From positions 496,001 to 560,000 of the forward strand of contig CAVXOW010000004.1 in the NCBI GenBank assembly GCA_963763485.1: a DNA stretch of 64,000 nt. Reading direction: 5' to 3'. Every line of letters begins with the position of its first letter. Positions within the stretch are counted from its first letter, which is position 1. The notes beneath the pieces were generated by a model, which did not search any database, was not told the origin of the DNA, and saw nothing but the letters and a program-made list of their open reading frames with translations. Shown piece by piece: positions 24,824 through 34,837 of this stretch. The DNA is from CAWCKS01 sp963763485. Its GTDB lineage: Bacteria; Pseudomonadota; Alphaproteobacteria; Rhizobiales; Xanthobacteraceae. The translations under genes and the position numbers were made by a program.

Positions 24824-25660
24824 TTACTTCTTCTTCCGCACGTGGCGGTTGGCGATGATGAACTTCGTGGTCGACTTGTTCTTGCGGGTCTTCTTGCCCT
24901 TGGTCGGGAAACCCCAAGGCGTCACCGGATGACGGCCACCCGAGGTACGGCCTTCGCCGCCGCCATGCGGGTGATCAATCGGGTTCATCGCGACACCGCG
25001 GTTGTGCGGGCGGCGGCCCATCCAGCGCTTGCGGCCGGCCTTGCCGATCGAGATGTTCATGTGGTCGGGGTTCGACACCGCGCCGACCGTCGCCATGCAG
25101 CGACCATGCACCAGGCGCTGCTCGCCCGAGTTCAGGCGGACGATGACGTACTCGCCGTCGCGGCCGACCAGTTGGGCATAGGTGCCGGCGGAGCGCGCGA
25201 GCTGTCCGCCCTTGCCGATCTTGAGCTCGATGTTGTGGACGATCGAGCCGACCGGCATGTTCGAGAGCGGCATGGCGTTGCCGGGCTTGACGTCGACATG
25301 GTCGCCGGCGACCACGATGTCGCCCACGCCAAGACGCTGTGGCGCCAGGATATAGGCCTGCTCGCCGTCGGTGTATTTCACCAGCGCAATGAACGAGGTG
25401 CGGTTCGGATCGTATTCGATCCGCTCAACGGTCGCGTTCACGTCGCGCTTGGTGCGCTTGAAGTCGACCGTGCGATACGACTGCTTGTGGCCGCCGCCGC
25501 GAAAACGCACGGTGATGCGGCCAGTGGCGCCGCGACCGCCGGTCTGGTTCTTGCCTTCGGTCAGCGCCTTGACCGGCTTGCCCTTGTACAGCGTCGAGCG
25601 GTCGACGAGCACGAGCTGGCGCGTGCCGGGCGTCTTCGGATTGTAGGTTCTCAATGCCAT
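24824..25660 (-). CDS. rplB: Ribosomal protein uL2
   Basis: uL2 is required for peptidyl transferase activity and subunit association. The 278-residue product begins ALRTYNPKTPGTRQLVLVDR. It has RGGGHKQSYRTVDFKRTKRD and the universal C-terminal GRRPHNRGVAMNPIDHPHGG, which includes the active-centre His. It lies between rplW and rpsS. Confidence 0.98.
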   Translation of the reverse strand: MALRTYNPKTPGTRQLVLVDRSTLYKGKPVKALTEGKNQTGGRGATGRITVRFRGGGHKQSYRTVDFKRTKRDVNATVERIEYDPNRTSFIALVKYTDGEQAYILAPQRLGVGDIVVAGDHVDVKPGNAMPLSNMPVGSIVHNIELKIGKGGQLARSAGTYAQLVGRDGEYVIVRLNSGEQRLVHGRCMATVGAVSNPDHMNISIGKAGRKRWMGRRPHNRGVAMNPIDHPHGGGEGRTSGGRHPVTPWGFPTKGKKTRKNKSTTKFIIANRHVRKKK

Positions 25661-25676
25661 CGTCGCGTACTCGCCC

Positions 25677-25976
25677 TTACAGTCCGGTCGTCACGTCGAT
25701 GCGCTGGCCCTCTTCGAGGGTCACGATCGCGCGCTTGGTATCCTGCTGCATGCCGAAGCGGCCCTTGAAGACCTTCATCTTGCCCGGCCGGTTCAGCGTG
25801 TTCACCGCCTTGACCTTGACGTCGAACAGCTTCTCGACGGCTTCCTTGATCTGCGGCTTGGTGGCGTTACGCGCGACTTTGAACACAACCTGGTTGTGCT
25901 CGGAAGCCGTGGTCGCCTTTTCCGTGATCACGGGCGCGATGATGACGTCGTAGTGGCGCGGATCGCTGGTCGTCAT
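25677..25976 (-). CDS. rplW: Ribosomal protein uL23
   Basis: uL23 is at the tunnel exit and is the main docking site of trigger factor and SRP. The 99-residue product contains YDVIIAPVITEKATTASEHN, VFKVARNATKPQIKEAVEKL and FDVKVKAVNTLNRPGKMKVF. The frame is open far upstream over rplD, but homology starts at the ATG at 25976, which overlaps the rplD stop (ATGA). Confidence 0.96.
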   Translation of the reverse strand: MTTSDPRHYDVIIAPVITEKATTASEHNQVVFKVARNATKPQIKEAVEKLFDVKVKAVNTLNRPGKMKVFKGRFGMQQDTKRAIVTLEEGQRIDVTTGL

Positions 25977-26596
25977 TTGAAGCGCGCCTCCAGCGCATCG
26001 AGCGCCGCCTTGGTCAGAACGAGCTTCTGGCGGCGAAGAATGTCGTAGACGTTGATGCCCTGCACCGGCAGCACGTCGATGTTGGGCAGGTTGCGCGCGG
26101 CATTGGCGAAGCCGCTGTCGACCTGCGCGCCATCGATGATCAGCGCGTTGGCAAGGCCAAGCCCACTGAACTGCGCGGCCAGCGCCTTGGTCTTGGCGTC
26201 CTTGAGCTGCGCGCTCTCGAGCACGATCAGGCCGCCGTCCTTCGCTTTGGCCGACAGCGCGTGCTTCAGCGCGAGCACCCGGATCTTCTTCGGCAGGTCG
26301 GTGGCGTGGCTGCGCACCACCGGTCCGAACGCCCGGCCGCCGCCGCGGAACTGCGGCACGCGGGCCGACCCGTGACGGGCACCGCCGGTGCCCTTCTGTG
26401 CGTACATCTTCTTGCCGGTCCGCCAGATCTCGGCGCGGCCCTTGGCCTTGTGGGTGCCGGCCTGGCGCTTGTTGAGCTGCCACTGCACGCAACGCTGCAG
26501 GATGTCGGTGCGCGGATCGAGGCCGAAGATCGCGTCACTCAGCGTGACCGAGCCGGCCTGCTTTCCTTCGAGGGTGGTGATTGTAAGTTCCATCAC
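25973..26596 (-). CDS. rplD: Ribosomal protein uL4
   Basis: uL4 reaches into the peptide tunnel; in E. coli it also represses the S10 operon. The 207-residue product begins MELTITTLEGKQAGSVTLSD (after a first Met). It has the extended-loop motif IWRTGKKMYAQKGTGGARHG and RGGGRAFGPVVRSHATDLPK, then a Rossmann-like C-terminal part. ATGA overlaps join it to rplC and rplW. Confidence 0.97.
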   Translation of the reverse strand: MMELTITTLEGKQAGSVTLSDAIFGLDPRTDILQRCVQWQLNKRQAGTHKAKGRAEIWRTGKKMYAQKGTGGARHGSARVPQFRGGGRAFGPVVRSHATDLPKKIRVLALKHALSAKAKDGGLIVLESAQLKDAKTKALAAQFSGLGLANALIIDGAQVDSGFANAARNLPNIDVLPVQGINVYDILRRQKLVLTKAALDALEARFK

Positions 26597-27318
26597 GCGC
26601 CCTCCGCCGGTGCTGCGGCCGCCTCGGCCGGCTTGTCGCCGCCGATGACACGGAACTTGCCGGGCTTCGGCGCTTCCTTCGGAAGCGGCTTCTTCACGGC
26701 GTCACGCACCGTGATCCAGCCGCCCTTCGAGCCAGGCACCGCACCCTCGACGAGCAAGAGCCCGCGTTCGACGTCGGTCTGCACAACACGCAGGTTGAGC
26801 GTGGTCACGCGATCGACGCCCATGTGGCCAGGCATCTTCTTGTTCTTCCAGGTCTTGCCTGGGTCCTGACGCTGACCGGTCGAACCGATCGAGCGGTGCG
26901 AGACCGAAACACCGTGGGTGGCGCGCAAGCCGCCGAAGTTCCAGCGCTTCATACCGCCGGCAAAACCCTTGCCGATCGAGGTGCCGGTGACGTCGACGAA
27001 CTGGCCGGCGACAAAATGGTCGGCGGTGATCTCGGCGCCGACCGGAATCAGCGCGTCCTCGCTGACGCGAAATTCGGCGACCTTGCGCTTCGGCTCAACC
27101 TTGGCGACGGCAAACTGGCCACGCTCCGCCTTCGGCATGCGCACGGTCTTGCGCACGCCCGAGCCGAGTTGCAGCGCGACGTAGCCGTTCTTGTCCTTGG
27201 TGCGGTGGCCGAGCACCTGGCAGTTGCTTAACTTCAGCACAGTCACAGGAATATGCTCGCCGGCGTCGGTGAACACCCGCGTCATTCCCAGCTTCTGTGC
27301 GATCACTCCGGAACGCAT
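26593..27318 (-). CDS. rplC: Ribosomal protein uL3
   Basis: uL3 is one of the first proteins in large-subunit assembly. The 241-residue product begins MRSGVIAQKLGMTRVFTDAG. The central extension (SVSHRSIGSTGQRQDPGKTW) holds the Gln that PrmB methylates in other bacteria, and KMPGHMGVDRVTTLNLRVVQ follows. A C-terminal Ala-rich tail (EAAAAPAEGA) is slightly longer than usual. It lies after rpsJ. Confidence 0.97.
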   Translation of the reverse strand: MRSGVIAQKLGMTRVFTDAGEHIPVTVLKLSNCQVLGHRTKDKNGYVALQLGSGVRKTVRMPKAERGQFAVAKVEPKRKVAEFRVSEDALIPVGAEITADHFVAGQFVDVTGTSIGKGFAGGMKRWNFGGLRATHGVSVSHRSIGSTGQRQDPGKTWKNKKMPGHMGVDRVTTLNLRVVQTDVERGLLLVEGAVPGSKGGWITVRDAVKKPLPKEAPKPGKFRVIGGDKPAEAAAAPAEGA

Positions 27319-27375
27319 CGCTGTGGTTCCCTATCCTTCTTCGGCCCGTCGCCGGACCAATTCCCAAAATCGTCC

Positions 27376-27684
27376 TTAGAGCTTGATCTCGACGTCGACA
27401 CCGGCGGCGAGGTCGAGCTTCATCAGCGCGTCCACGGTCTGCGGTGTCGGATCGACGATATCGAGCAGCCGCTTGTGGGTCCGCATCTCGAACTGCTCGC
27501 GGCTCTTCTTGTCGACGTGCGGCGAACGGTTGACGGTGAACTTCTCGATGTGGGTCGGCAGCGGAATGGGTCCGCGCACCTGGGCACCGGTCCGTTTCGC
27601 CGTATTCACGATCTCCCGCGTCGATGCATCGAGAATCCGATGATCGAACGCCTTGAGACGGATGCGAATGTTCTGGCCGTTCAT
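27376..27684 (-). CDS. rpsJ: Ribosomal protein uS10 (NusE)
   Basis: uS10 acts in the small subunit and, as NusE, with NusB and NusG in transcription antitermination. The 102-residue product begins MNGQNIRIRLKAFDHRILDA. It contains TKRTGAQVRGPIPLPTHIEK-type sequence (here KRTGAQVRGPIPLPTHIEK) and ends in DLAAGVDVEIKL. It starts the S10 operon after tuf, with a 97-bp spacer that contains a hairpin. Confidence 0.97.
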   Translation of the reverse strand: MNGQNIRIRLKAFDHRILDASTREIVNTAKRTGAQVRGPIPLPTHIEKFTVNRSPHVDKKSREQFEMRTHKRLLDIVDPTPQTVDALMKLDLAAGVDVEIKL

Positions 27685-27731
27685 TGCCGAAGTCTTTCTT
27701 TGTCAGATCAGCGCCAGCGCGTGGCGAATGC

Positions 27732-27766
27732 CGAATAGCGAATGGCATCAGGCCACTCGCTATTCG
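27732..27766. repeat. Hairpin between tuf and rpsJ
   Basis: Inverted arms CGAATAGCGAATGG and CCACTCGCTATTCG pair with one mismatch around a 7-base loop. On the transcribed strand no T run follows, so it is not a standard terminator. It may separate tuf from the S10 genes by processing, or be a repeat related to the one at 13698-13751. Confidence 0.55.
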
Positions 27767-27781
27767 CTACTTTTATCCGCG

Positions 27782-28972
<1,191 letters not shown>

Positions 28973-29012
28973 GAGACTCTCCGTTCAGGCTTCGACTTGT
29001 CGTCAAAGATGA

Positions 29013-31085
29013 TTAAGCGAACTTCTTCTGGACTTCCGCCGAGACGTTGGCGGGAGCTTCTGCGTAGTGATCAAACTGCATGGTGAACGTCGCACGTCCC
29101 TGGCTCATCGAGCGCAGGTTGTTGACGTAGCCGAACATGTTCATCAGCGGCACCATCGCGTTGATCACGTTGGCATTGCCGCGCATGTCCTGGCCCTGGA
29201 TCTGGCCACGCCGCGAGTTGAGGTCGCCAATCACCGAGCCGGTGTAGTCTTCCGGGGTGACGACCTCGACCTTCATGATCGGTTCGAGCAGCACCGACTT
29301 GCCCATCTGCAGCGCTTCACGGAAACACGCCCGCGACGCGATTTCGAAGGCCAGCGCCGAGGAGTCAACATCGTGGTACTTGCCGTCGACCAGCTGCACC
29401 TTAACGTCAACGACCGGGAATCCAGCGACGACCCCGGCGCCGAGAACGCTCTCGATACCCTTCTCGACGCCTGGAATATATTCCTTCGGCACCGCGCCGC
29501 CGACGATCTTCAACTCGAACTCGTAGCCCTTGCCCGGTTCGTTCGGTTCAACGATGAGCGACACGGCGGCAAACTGACCGGTGCCGCCGGTCTGCTTCTT
29601 GTGAGTGTAGCTGTGCTCGACACGCCTGGTCAGGCGCTCGCGGAACGCCACTTGCGGCGCGCCGATGGTGGCGTCGACTTTGTAAGTGCGCCGAAGGATG
29701 TCCACCTTGATGTCGAGGTGGAGTTCGCCCATGCCCTTGAGGATGGTCTGGCCGGATTCCTGATCGGTCGACACCCGGAACGACGGGTCTTCCGCCGCAA
29801 GCTTCGCGAGCGCAATGCCGAGCTTCTCCTGATCGGCCTTCGACTTCGGCTCGATCGCAATCTCGATCACCGGCTCCGGAAATTCCATCTTTTCGAGAAT
29901 CACCTGCTTGTTCGCGTCGCACAGCGTGTCACCGGTGCGCGCCTCCTTCAGGCCGGCCAGCGCGACGATGTCGCCGGCATAGGCTTCCTTGATGTCTTCG
30001 CGGTTATTCGCATGCATCAGCAGCATGCGCCCGATCCGCTCCTTGCGGTCCCGGGTCGAGTTGACGACGCCAGTGCCTGACAGCAGCGTGCCGGAATAGA
30101 TGCGGCAGAACGTAATGGTGCCGACGAACGGGTCGTCCATAATCTTGAACGCGAGCAGCGCGAGCGGCTCCTTGTCGTCGGCCTTGCGAAGGATCTCGTT
30201 GCCCTTGTCGTCGACTCCCTTGATTGCGGGCACATCGAGCGGCGACGGCAGATAGTCGACCACGGCGTCGAGCAGCGGCTGGACGCCCTTGTTCTTGAAC
30301 GCACTGCCGCACAGCACCGGATAGAACGCACCGGTCACCACGGCCTTGCGGATCAGTCTTTTCAGGGTGGCCTCGTCCGGCTCCTTGCCGTCGAGGAATG
30401 CGGTCAGCGCATCGTCGTCGAGCTCGACGGCGGCTTCGACCATCTTCTCCCGGTATTCCTTCGCCTTGTCGGCGAGGTCGGCCGGAATGTCTTCGTCGTG
30501 GAATTTGGCGCCGAGGCCTTCGTCTTCCCAGATCACCGCCTTCATGCGGACCAGGTCGATGATGCCCTTGAAGTGGTTTTCGGAACCGATCGGCAGCTGG
30601 ATCGCGACAGGCTTCGCGCCAAGGCGATCGATAATGTCCTGCAGGCAGCGGTAGAAATCCGCGCCAATCTTGTCCATCTTGTTGGCGAAGACGATGCGCG
30701 GAACCTTGTACTTGTCGCCTTGACGCCAAACGGTCTCCGTCTGGGGTTCGACGCCCTGGTTGGAGTCGAGCACGCATACCGCACCGTCAAGTACGCGCAG
30801 CGATCGCTCGACCTCGATCGTGAAGTCGACATGGCCCGGGGTGTCGATGATGTTCAGACGCTTGCCGTTCCAGAAAGCGGTCGTGGCGGCCGACGTAATG
30901 GTGATGCCGCGCTCCTGCTCCTGCTCCATGAAATCCATGGTCGCGGCGCCGTCGTGCACTTCGCCAATCTTGTGGCTCTTGCCGGTGTAATAGAGAATCC
31001 GCTCGGTCGTCGTGGTCTTGCCGGCGTCGATATGCGCCATAATACCGAAGTTACGGTAGTCTTCGATGGCATGTTGGCGGGGCAT
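29013..31085 (-). CDS. fusA: Elongation factor G
   Basis: EF-G is the GTPase that drives ribosomal translocation. The 690-residue product has GTPase motifs MAHIDAGKTTTTERILYYTG, IDTPGHVDFTIEVERSLRVL and FANKMDKIGADFYRCLQDII. Domain IV-V signatures near the end are MKVEVVTPEDYTGSVIGDLN and GYVNNLRSMSQGRATFTMQF. Length is standard. It lies between rpsG and tuf. Confidence 0.98.
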   Translation of the reverse strand: MPRQHAIEDYRNFGIMAHIDAGKTTTTERILYYTGKSHKIGEVHDGAATMDFMEQEQERGITITSAATTAFWNGKRLNIIDTPGHVDFTIEVERSLRVLDGAVCVLDSNQGVEPQTETVWRQGDKYKVPRIVFANKMDKIGADFYRCLQDIIDRLGAKPVAIQLPIGSENHFKGIIDLVRMKAVIWEDEGLGAKFHDEDIPADLADKAKEYREKMVEAAVELDDDALTAFLDGKEPDEATLKRLIRKAVVTGAFYPVLCGSAFKNKGVQPLLDAVVDYLPSPLDVPAIKGVDDKGNEILRKADDKEPLALLAFKIMDDPFVGTITFCRIYSGTLLSGTGVVNSTRDRKERIGRMLLMHANNREDIKEAYAGDIVALAGLKEARTGDTLCDANKQVILEKMEFPEPVIEIAIEPKSKADQEKLGIALAKLAAEDPSFRVSTDQESGQTILKGMGELHLDIKVDILRRTYKVDATIGAPQVAFRERLTRRVEHSYTHKKQTGGTGQFAAVSLIVEPNEPGKGYEFELKIVGGAVPKEYIPGVEKGIESVLGAGVVAGFPVVDVKVQLVDGKYHDVDSSALAFEIASRACFREALQMGKSVLLEPIMKVEVVTPEDYTGSVIGDLNSRRGQIQGQDMRGNANVINAMVPLMNMFGYVNNLRSMSQGRATFTMQFDHYAEAPANVSAEVQKKFA

Positions 31086-31117
31086 CTCGAATTCCTCGTG
31101 TCCGTTCTAGCTCGCTG

Positions 31118-31588
31118 TCACCAGCGGTAATGCGAGAATGCACGGTTGGCTTCCGCCATCTTGTGCACGTCTTCGCGTTTCTTGACCGCGCTTCCCCGAT
31201 TGTTTGACGCATCGAGCAACTCGGCAGAGAGCCGCTCCGTCATTGTCTTTTCGTTGCGATCGCGCGCCGCCGAGATAATCCAGCGAATACCCAGCGCCTG
31301 GCGCCGTGTGGTACGCACTTCGACCGGGACCTGGTAGGTCGCGCCGCCGACACGCCGCGACCGCACTTCGATGGTCGGCATCACGTTGTCGAGCGCCTGC
31401 TCGAACACCGTCAACGGGCTCTGCTTGGTCTTGCCTTCGATGATGTCGAACGCGCCGTAGACGATACCTTCGGCGACCGACTTCTTTCCGGCATACATCA
31501 CCGAGTTCATGAACTTGGTGACGACGATATTCCCGAACTTCGGATCGGGAAGCACTTCGCGTTTTTCTGCGGCGTGACGACGGGACAT
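31118..31588 (-). CDS. rpsG: Ribosomal protein uS7
   Basis: uS7 starts assembly of the small-subunit head; in E. coli it represses the str operon. The 156-residue product begins SRRHAAEKREVLPDPKFGNI. It has FMNSVMYAGKKSVAEGIVYG, VEVRTTRRQALGIRWIISAA, and ends in EANRAFSHYRW. It lies between rpsL and fusA. Confidence 0.97.
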   Translation of the reverse strand: MSRRHAAEKREVLPDPKFGNIVVTKFMNSVMYAGKKSVAEGIVYGAFDIIEGKTKQSPLTVFEQALDNVMPTIEVRSRRVGGATYQVPVEVRTTRRQALGIRWIISAARDRNEKTMTERLSAELLDASNNRGSAVKKREDVHKMAEANRAFSHYRW

Positions 31589-31603
31589 CTGCTGCGCTCC
31601 CCC

Positions 31604-31975
31604 TTACTTCGGACGCTTGGCGCCGTACTTCGAACGGCGCTGCTTGCGGTTCTTGACGCCCTGGGTGTCGAGCACGCCGCGCAGGATGTGGTAGCGCACG
31701 CCCGGCAAGTCCTTGACGCGGCCGCCGCGGATCATGACAACCGAGTGTTCCTGCAGGTTGTGGCCTTCACCCGGGATGTAGCCGATCACCTCAAAGCCGT
31801 TGGTCAAACGCACCTTGGCGACCTTGCGCAGCGCCGAGTTCGGCTTCTTCGGCGTTGTGGTGTAGACGCGCGTGCACACGCCGCGCTTCTGCGGCGACTG
31901 CTGCAGCGCCGGCACCTTCTTGCGCGACTTCTGGACCACGCGCGGGTTTGCGATCAGCTGGTTGATCGTCGGCAT
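31604..31975 (-). CDS. rpsL: Ribosomal protein uS12
   Basis: uS12 controls decoding accuracy. The 123-residue product begins PTINQLIANPRVVQKSRKKV. Both Lys positions at which streptomycin-resistance mutations usually occur are wild type (TTPKKPNSALRKVAKV and GGRVKDLPGVRYHILRG). It is the first gene of the str operon, about 380 bp after a sigma-70-like promoter. Confidence 0.98.
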   Translation of the reverse strand: MPTINQLIANPRVVQKSRKKVPALQQSPQKRGVCTRVYTTTPKKPNSALRKVAKVRLTNGFEVIGYIPGEGHNLQEHSVVMIRGGRVKDLPGVRYHILRGVLDTQGVKNRKQRRSKYGAKRPK

Positions 31976-32362
31976 CGTTCGCCTTCATCCCTCAAATTCG
32001 AAACGAAGCTTTGCAGGCTTCGTGATCGACGGTTACTCGCCCCGGAGCGCCGTCGTTCCTCGCGGCTGACATCCGCGCAAAACGAAAGCGCGCCAACCGC
32101 TCGTTGCCGAGCGGGAAGCGCTTCGCCATCACAGAGGACCTCCCTGTTCGCCCAATGGCGTCGAACGAGGTCGTGTACCCGAACTCAATCCCGCGATCTC
32201 TCGCGAGACGGAAAATCGTTTGGCAGTTCCGGCTTTGATCGACAGCGTCTGAGCGACATTGGTCGAGGTTGGTGCCCGCATCAGCTTGCCAACAAACGCC
32301 GCAAGAGATGGGGTGATCCGTTCCGACCCTTGGACGCTCACCGCCTGTCGTAAAGTGCGCGG

Positions 32363-32391
32363 GTAATAACGGTGCGTCGGTGGCAAGTCAA
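32363..32391 (-). promoter_or_regulatory. Sigma-70 type promoter of the str operon
   Basis: On the minus strand: TTGACT (32391-32386), a 17-bp spacer, then TATTAC (32368-32363). This is close to the consensus with optimal spacing. The start point would be near 32356. It is the only clear promoter I found for the whole downstream cluster to rplQ. Confidence 0.7.
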
Positions 32392-32561
32392 GGCAAAAAG
32401 CCACTGGCAAATAAGGACTTTTGCGATACCTCGGCAATGCCGGACGCTGCGCGGCACCGAGGTGCTGAGCGGCTCGACCGCGCCATCTCCGTCGTTGGCG
32501 CCGAGCAAAACGCGAAGAGCCTGCTGTGCCGGAGATTTACAACGTCTTGGCCGAGGTGGAC

Positions 32562-32586
32562 GAAAAATCCAGGTATTTCAATACCT
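32562..32586 (-). terminator. Possible terminator after the ABC transporter gene
   Basis: On the minus strand AGGTAT, a TGAA loop and ATACCT form a short stem followed by GGATTTTT. It lies 13 bp after the transporter stop. The stem is weak for a high-GC genome, so function is uncertain. Confidence 0.4.
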
Positions 32587-32598
32587 AATCCAGCGCTT

Positions 32599-34632
32599 TC
32601 AGGCTTCCTCGTCGTCATCATCCTCGTCATCGTCCCCATCATCGTCGCCGGCAGCGTGCGGTTTGTGGCTTTGGTCGTCCCAAAGCTGCCGGTAGGTGCC
32701 CCCCTTGGCGAGCAGTTCCTGATGGGAACCGCGCTCGATCGCCTTGCCGCCACTGATAACGATGATTTCGTCCATCTCGACCACCGAGGTCAGGCGGTGG
32801 GTCGAGAAGATCATGGTCCGGCCCTTGGCGAGTTTCAGAAGCGTGCGGTTGATCGCGGCTTCGGTGGTCTGGTCCAGCGCCGAGGTCGCCTCATCCAATA
32901 ACAGGACCGCCGGGTTCCGCACGATCGCCCGCGCAATGGCGATGCGCTGGCGCTGGCCACCGGAAAGCGTATCGCCGCGTTCGCCGACCACGGTGTCGTA
33001 GCCGTGCGGCAGGCCCGAAATGTAGCGATGAATCTCGGCCTTGCGGGCGGCCTCCTCGACGTCTGCGTCGGTCGCCCCCTCCTTGCCGAGCCGGATGTTC
33101 TCGCGGATCGACATGTTGAACAGCATGTTCTCCTGGAACACCACCGCCATGCTGGAGCGCAGCGAGTCACGGGTGACGCGCCTGACGTCGACTCCGTCGA
33201 TGGTGACCTTGCCGTCATCCGGTTGATAGAGACGCAGGATCAAGTTCAGCAGCGTGCTCTTGCCCGATCCGCTCGGTCCGACGATCGCGATGCTCTTGCC
33301 GACCATCAGTTTCAGGCTGAGCCGATCGAGCACCGGCTTCTCGGCGCCCTCATAGGTGAAGGTGACGCGCTCGAAGGTGATGTCGTGGGTGATGCGCGGC
33401 AGGTCGGGCGCGCCCGGCCGGTCGGCGCCGGTCGGCGGCTCATCGAGCATTTCTTGCATATGCCGGGTGCCGGCTGCAGCCTGGATCGCCAGCGGAATGA
33501 AGTGCATGACATGGGCGATGTTGTAGGACACCTCCCAGAATGCGCTTTCGAAGGTGACGAAAGTGCCGATGGTGATCTGGCCGTTGGTGGCGAGAAAAGC
33601 GCCAATGCCGAGCACGCAGAGGTGCAGCAACAGGACCGAGATGGTGACGGTGCGTTCGACCATGGTCGACAGGAAGCTCGCCGCCCACAGCGTCCGCCGG
33701 GCGTCGTCGTTGCGCAGCCGAAACCAGCCCAGTGCGCGGCGCTGCAGGCCGAACGCCTTCACCACCATTTGCGCAGCGACATTCTCCTGGACGACACCGA
33801 GGATCGCCGCCTCGTTGAGCTTCTGGTCGTAATTGGCGCGCACCGCCTTCGGGGTGAGGATGCGCGGCCCGATCAGCGTGATCGGGAAGACCAGCAGCGC
33901 CACGCTCGCGAGCTGCCAGTTCAGGTACAGCATCAGGATGATGCCGGCGACCATCTCGAGCAGCGGCAGCAGCGCGCCGGTCGACAGATATTTCACAGCA
34001 CCTTCATAGGCCGCGACGTCAACGGAGAAGCGCGACAGGATCTCGCCGCGCTTGGTGCGCGAGAAATACGCCGCCGACAGGTTCTGCATGTGCTCGAACA
34101 ACTGCTGGCGCACGTCGGCGATCACCGAGGCGCTGAGCCGCGAGTCGGTCCGCTCGTAAAACACCGCAACGATCGAGGTGATGATGCCGGCGCCCGCGAG
34201 CACGCCGAGGATGGTATAGAGCGCCTGAAAATCCTCTTCGCCCAGCGCGTCGTCAATCAGGTACTTCAGGCTGAGCGGCATGATGACGTTGAACAGCGTC
34301 TCGACCAGCAGGCCGAAACCGACGATCGTCATCCAGCGCTTGTAGTTGCTCAAAAATGGCCAGGTGAAGCTCGAGACCGTCGCCAGTGCGCCTGCCGCCT
34401 CGCGCGCAGTGAATGTGATCAGGTCCTCGTCTTCATCGTCGTCATCGACCAGCGAGACCTGTTCGTCATCGCGCTCATCGTCCTCGTCGTCGTCGGACCT
34501 GGGCGGGTCGATCGCTTGCGGCGCCGTCGCCTGCGCTGCGCCGACACCGGCAGCGCCGATCGGATCCCGTTCGTCGGGTGCTGTTTCGGCGGTTGCGGGC
34601 TGAGGGCCCATGCGGGTTGGTTTTGATGGCAT
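32599..34632 (-). CDS. ABC exporter, fused membrane and ATPase domains, with acidic tails at both ends
   Basis: A 677-residue half-transporter of the exporter type. Residues about 80-370 form a six-helix transmembrane domain (YFSRTKRGEILSRFSVDV is a typical coupling region). The ATPase domain follows: Walker A IVGPSGSGKSTLLNLILRL, signature LSGGQRQRIAIARAIV, Walker B VLLLDEATSALDQ, and STHRLTSVVEMD. Before the first helix lies a stretch of almost only Asp and Glu (RSDDDEDDERDDEQ and VDDDDEDEDL), and the C-terminus ends in another (DDDGDDDEDDDDEEA). The ATG at 34632 is chosen because AGGGA precedes it; the frame is open to 34689. The substrate is unknown; lipid or peptide export is typical for such half-transporters. 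Confidence 0.85.
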   Translation of the reverse strand: MPSKPTRMGPQPATAETAPDERDPIGAAGVGAAQATAPQAIDPPRSDDDEDDERDDEQVSLVDDDDEDEDLITFTAREAAGALATVSSFTWPFLSNYKRWMTIVGFGLLVETLFNVIMPLSLKYLIDDALGEEDFQALYTILGVLAGAGIITSIVAVFYERTDSRLSASVIADVRQQLFEHMQNLSAAYFSRTKRGEILSRFSVDVAAYEGAVKYLSTGALLPLLEMVAGIILMLYLNWQLASVALLVFPITLIGPRILTPKAVRANYDQKLNEAAILGVVQENVAAQMVVKAFGLQRRALGWFRLRNDDARRTLWAASFLSTMVERTVTISVLLLHLCVLGIGAFLATNGQITIGTFVTFESAFWEVSYNIAHVMHFIPLAIQAAAGTRHMQEMLDEPPTGADRPGAPDLPRITHDITFERVTFTYEGAEKPVLDRLSLKLMVGKSIAIVGPSGSGKSTLLNLILRLYQPDDGKVTIDGVDVRRVTRDSLRSSMAVVFQENMLFNMSIRENIRLGKEGATDADVEEAARKAEIHRYISGLPHGYDTVVGERGDTLSGGQRQRIAIARAIVRNPAVLLLDEATSALDQTTEAAINRTLLKLAKGRTMIFSTHRLTSVVEMDEIIVISGGKAIERGSHQELLAKGGTYRQLWDDQSHKPHAAGDDDGDDDEDDDDEEA

Positions 34633-34837
34633 CGATCCCTGACCACCGCGGCGATCGAGGTTCTCGCCGGTGAGAAAACGCCCCGCCACGCGGTCGAGGA
34701 CATGAGTTATGGCACCCGTGCCTGCTTGGACAGGGCAGGAGCCAGGCGATTAGAGCATTTTCACGCGACGTGGAATCGCGTTCGCGCCGAAATATTTCGA
34801 AAAAATACCTTGCGCCCCCATCGCCCCGGCGAACGAT

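Larger units (their letters stand above)
31976..32598 (-). other. Non-coding region upstream of rpsL: str leader and promoter
   Basis: The 623 bp between the ABC transporter and rpsL hold a likely terminator (32562-32586), a strong promoter (32363-32391) and a leader of about 380 bases ahead of rpsL. Open frames here, such as one at 32129-32437 on the minus strand, have no recognisable protein character. A leader this long may carry control signals, but I see no known riboswitch or r-protein site in it. Confidence 0.6.

Noticed and set aside
32129..32437. 102-residue minus-strand frame upstream of rpsL
   Set aside because: It spans the promoter and leader of the str operon and shows no recognisable domain.
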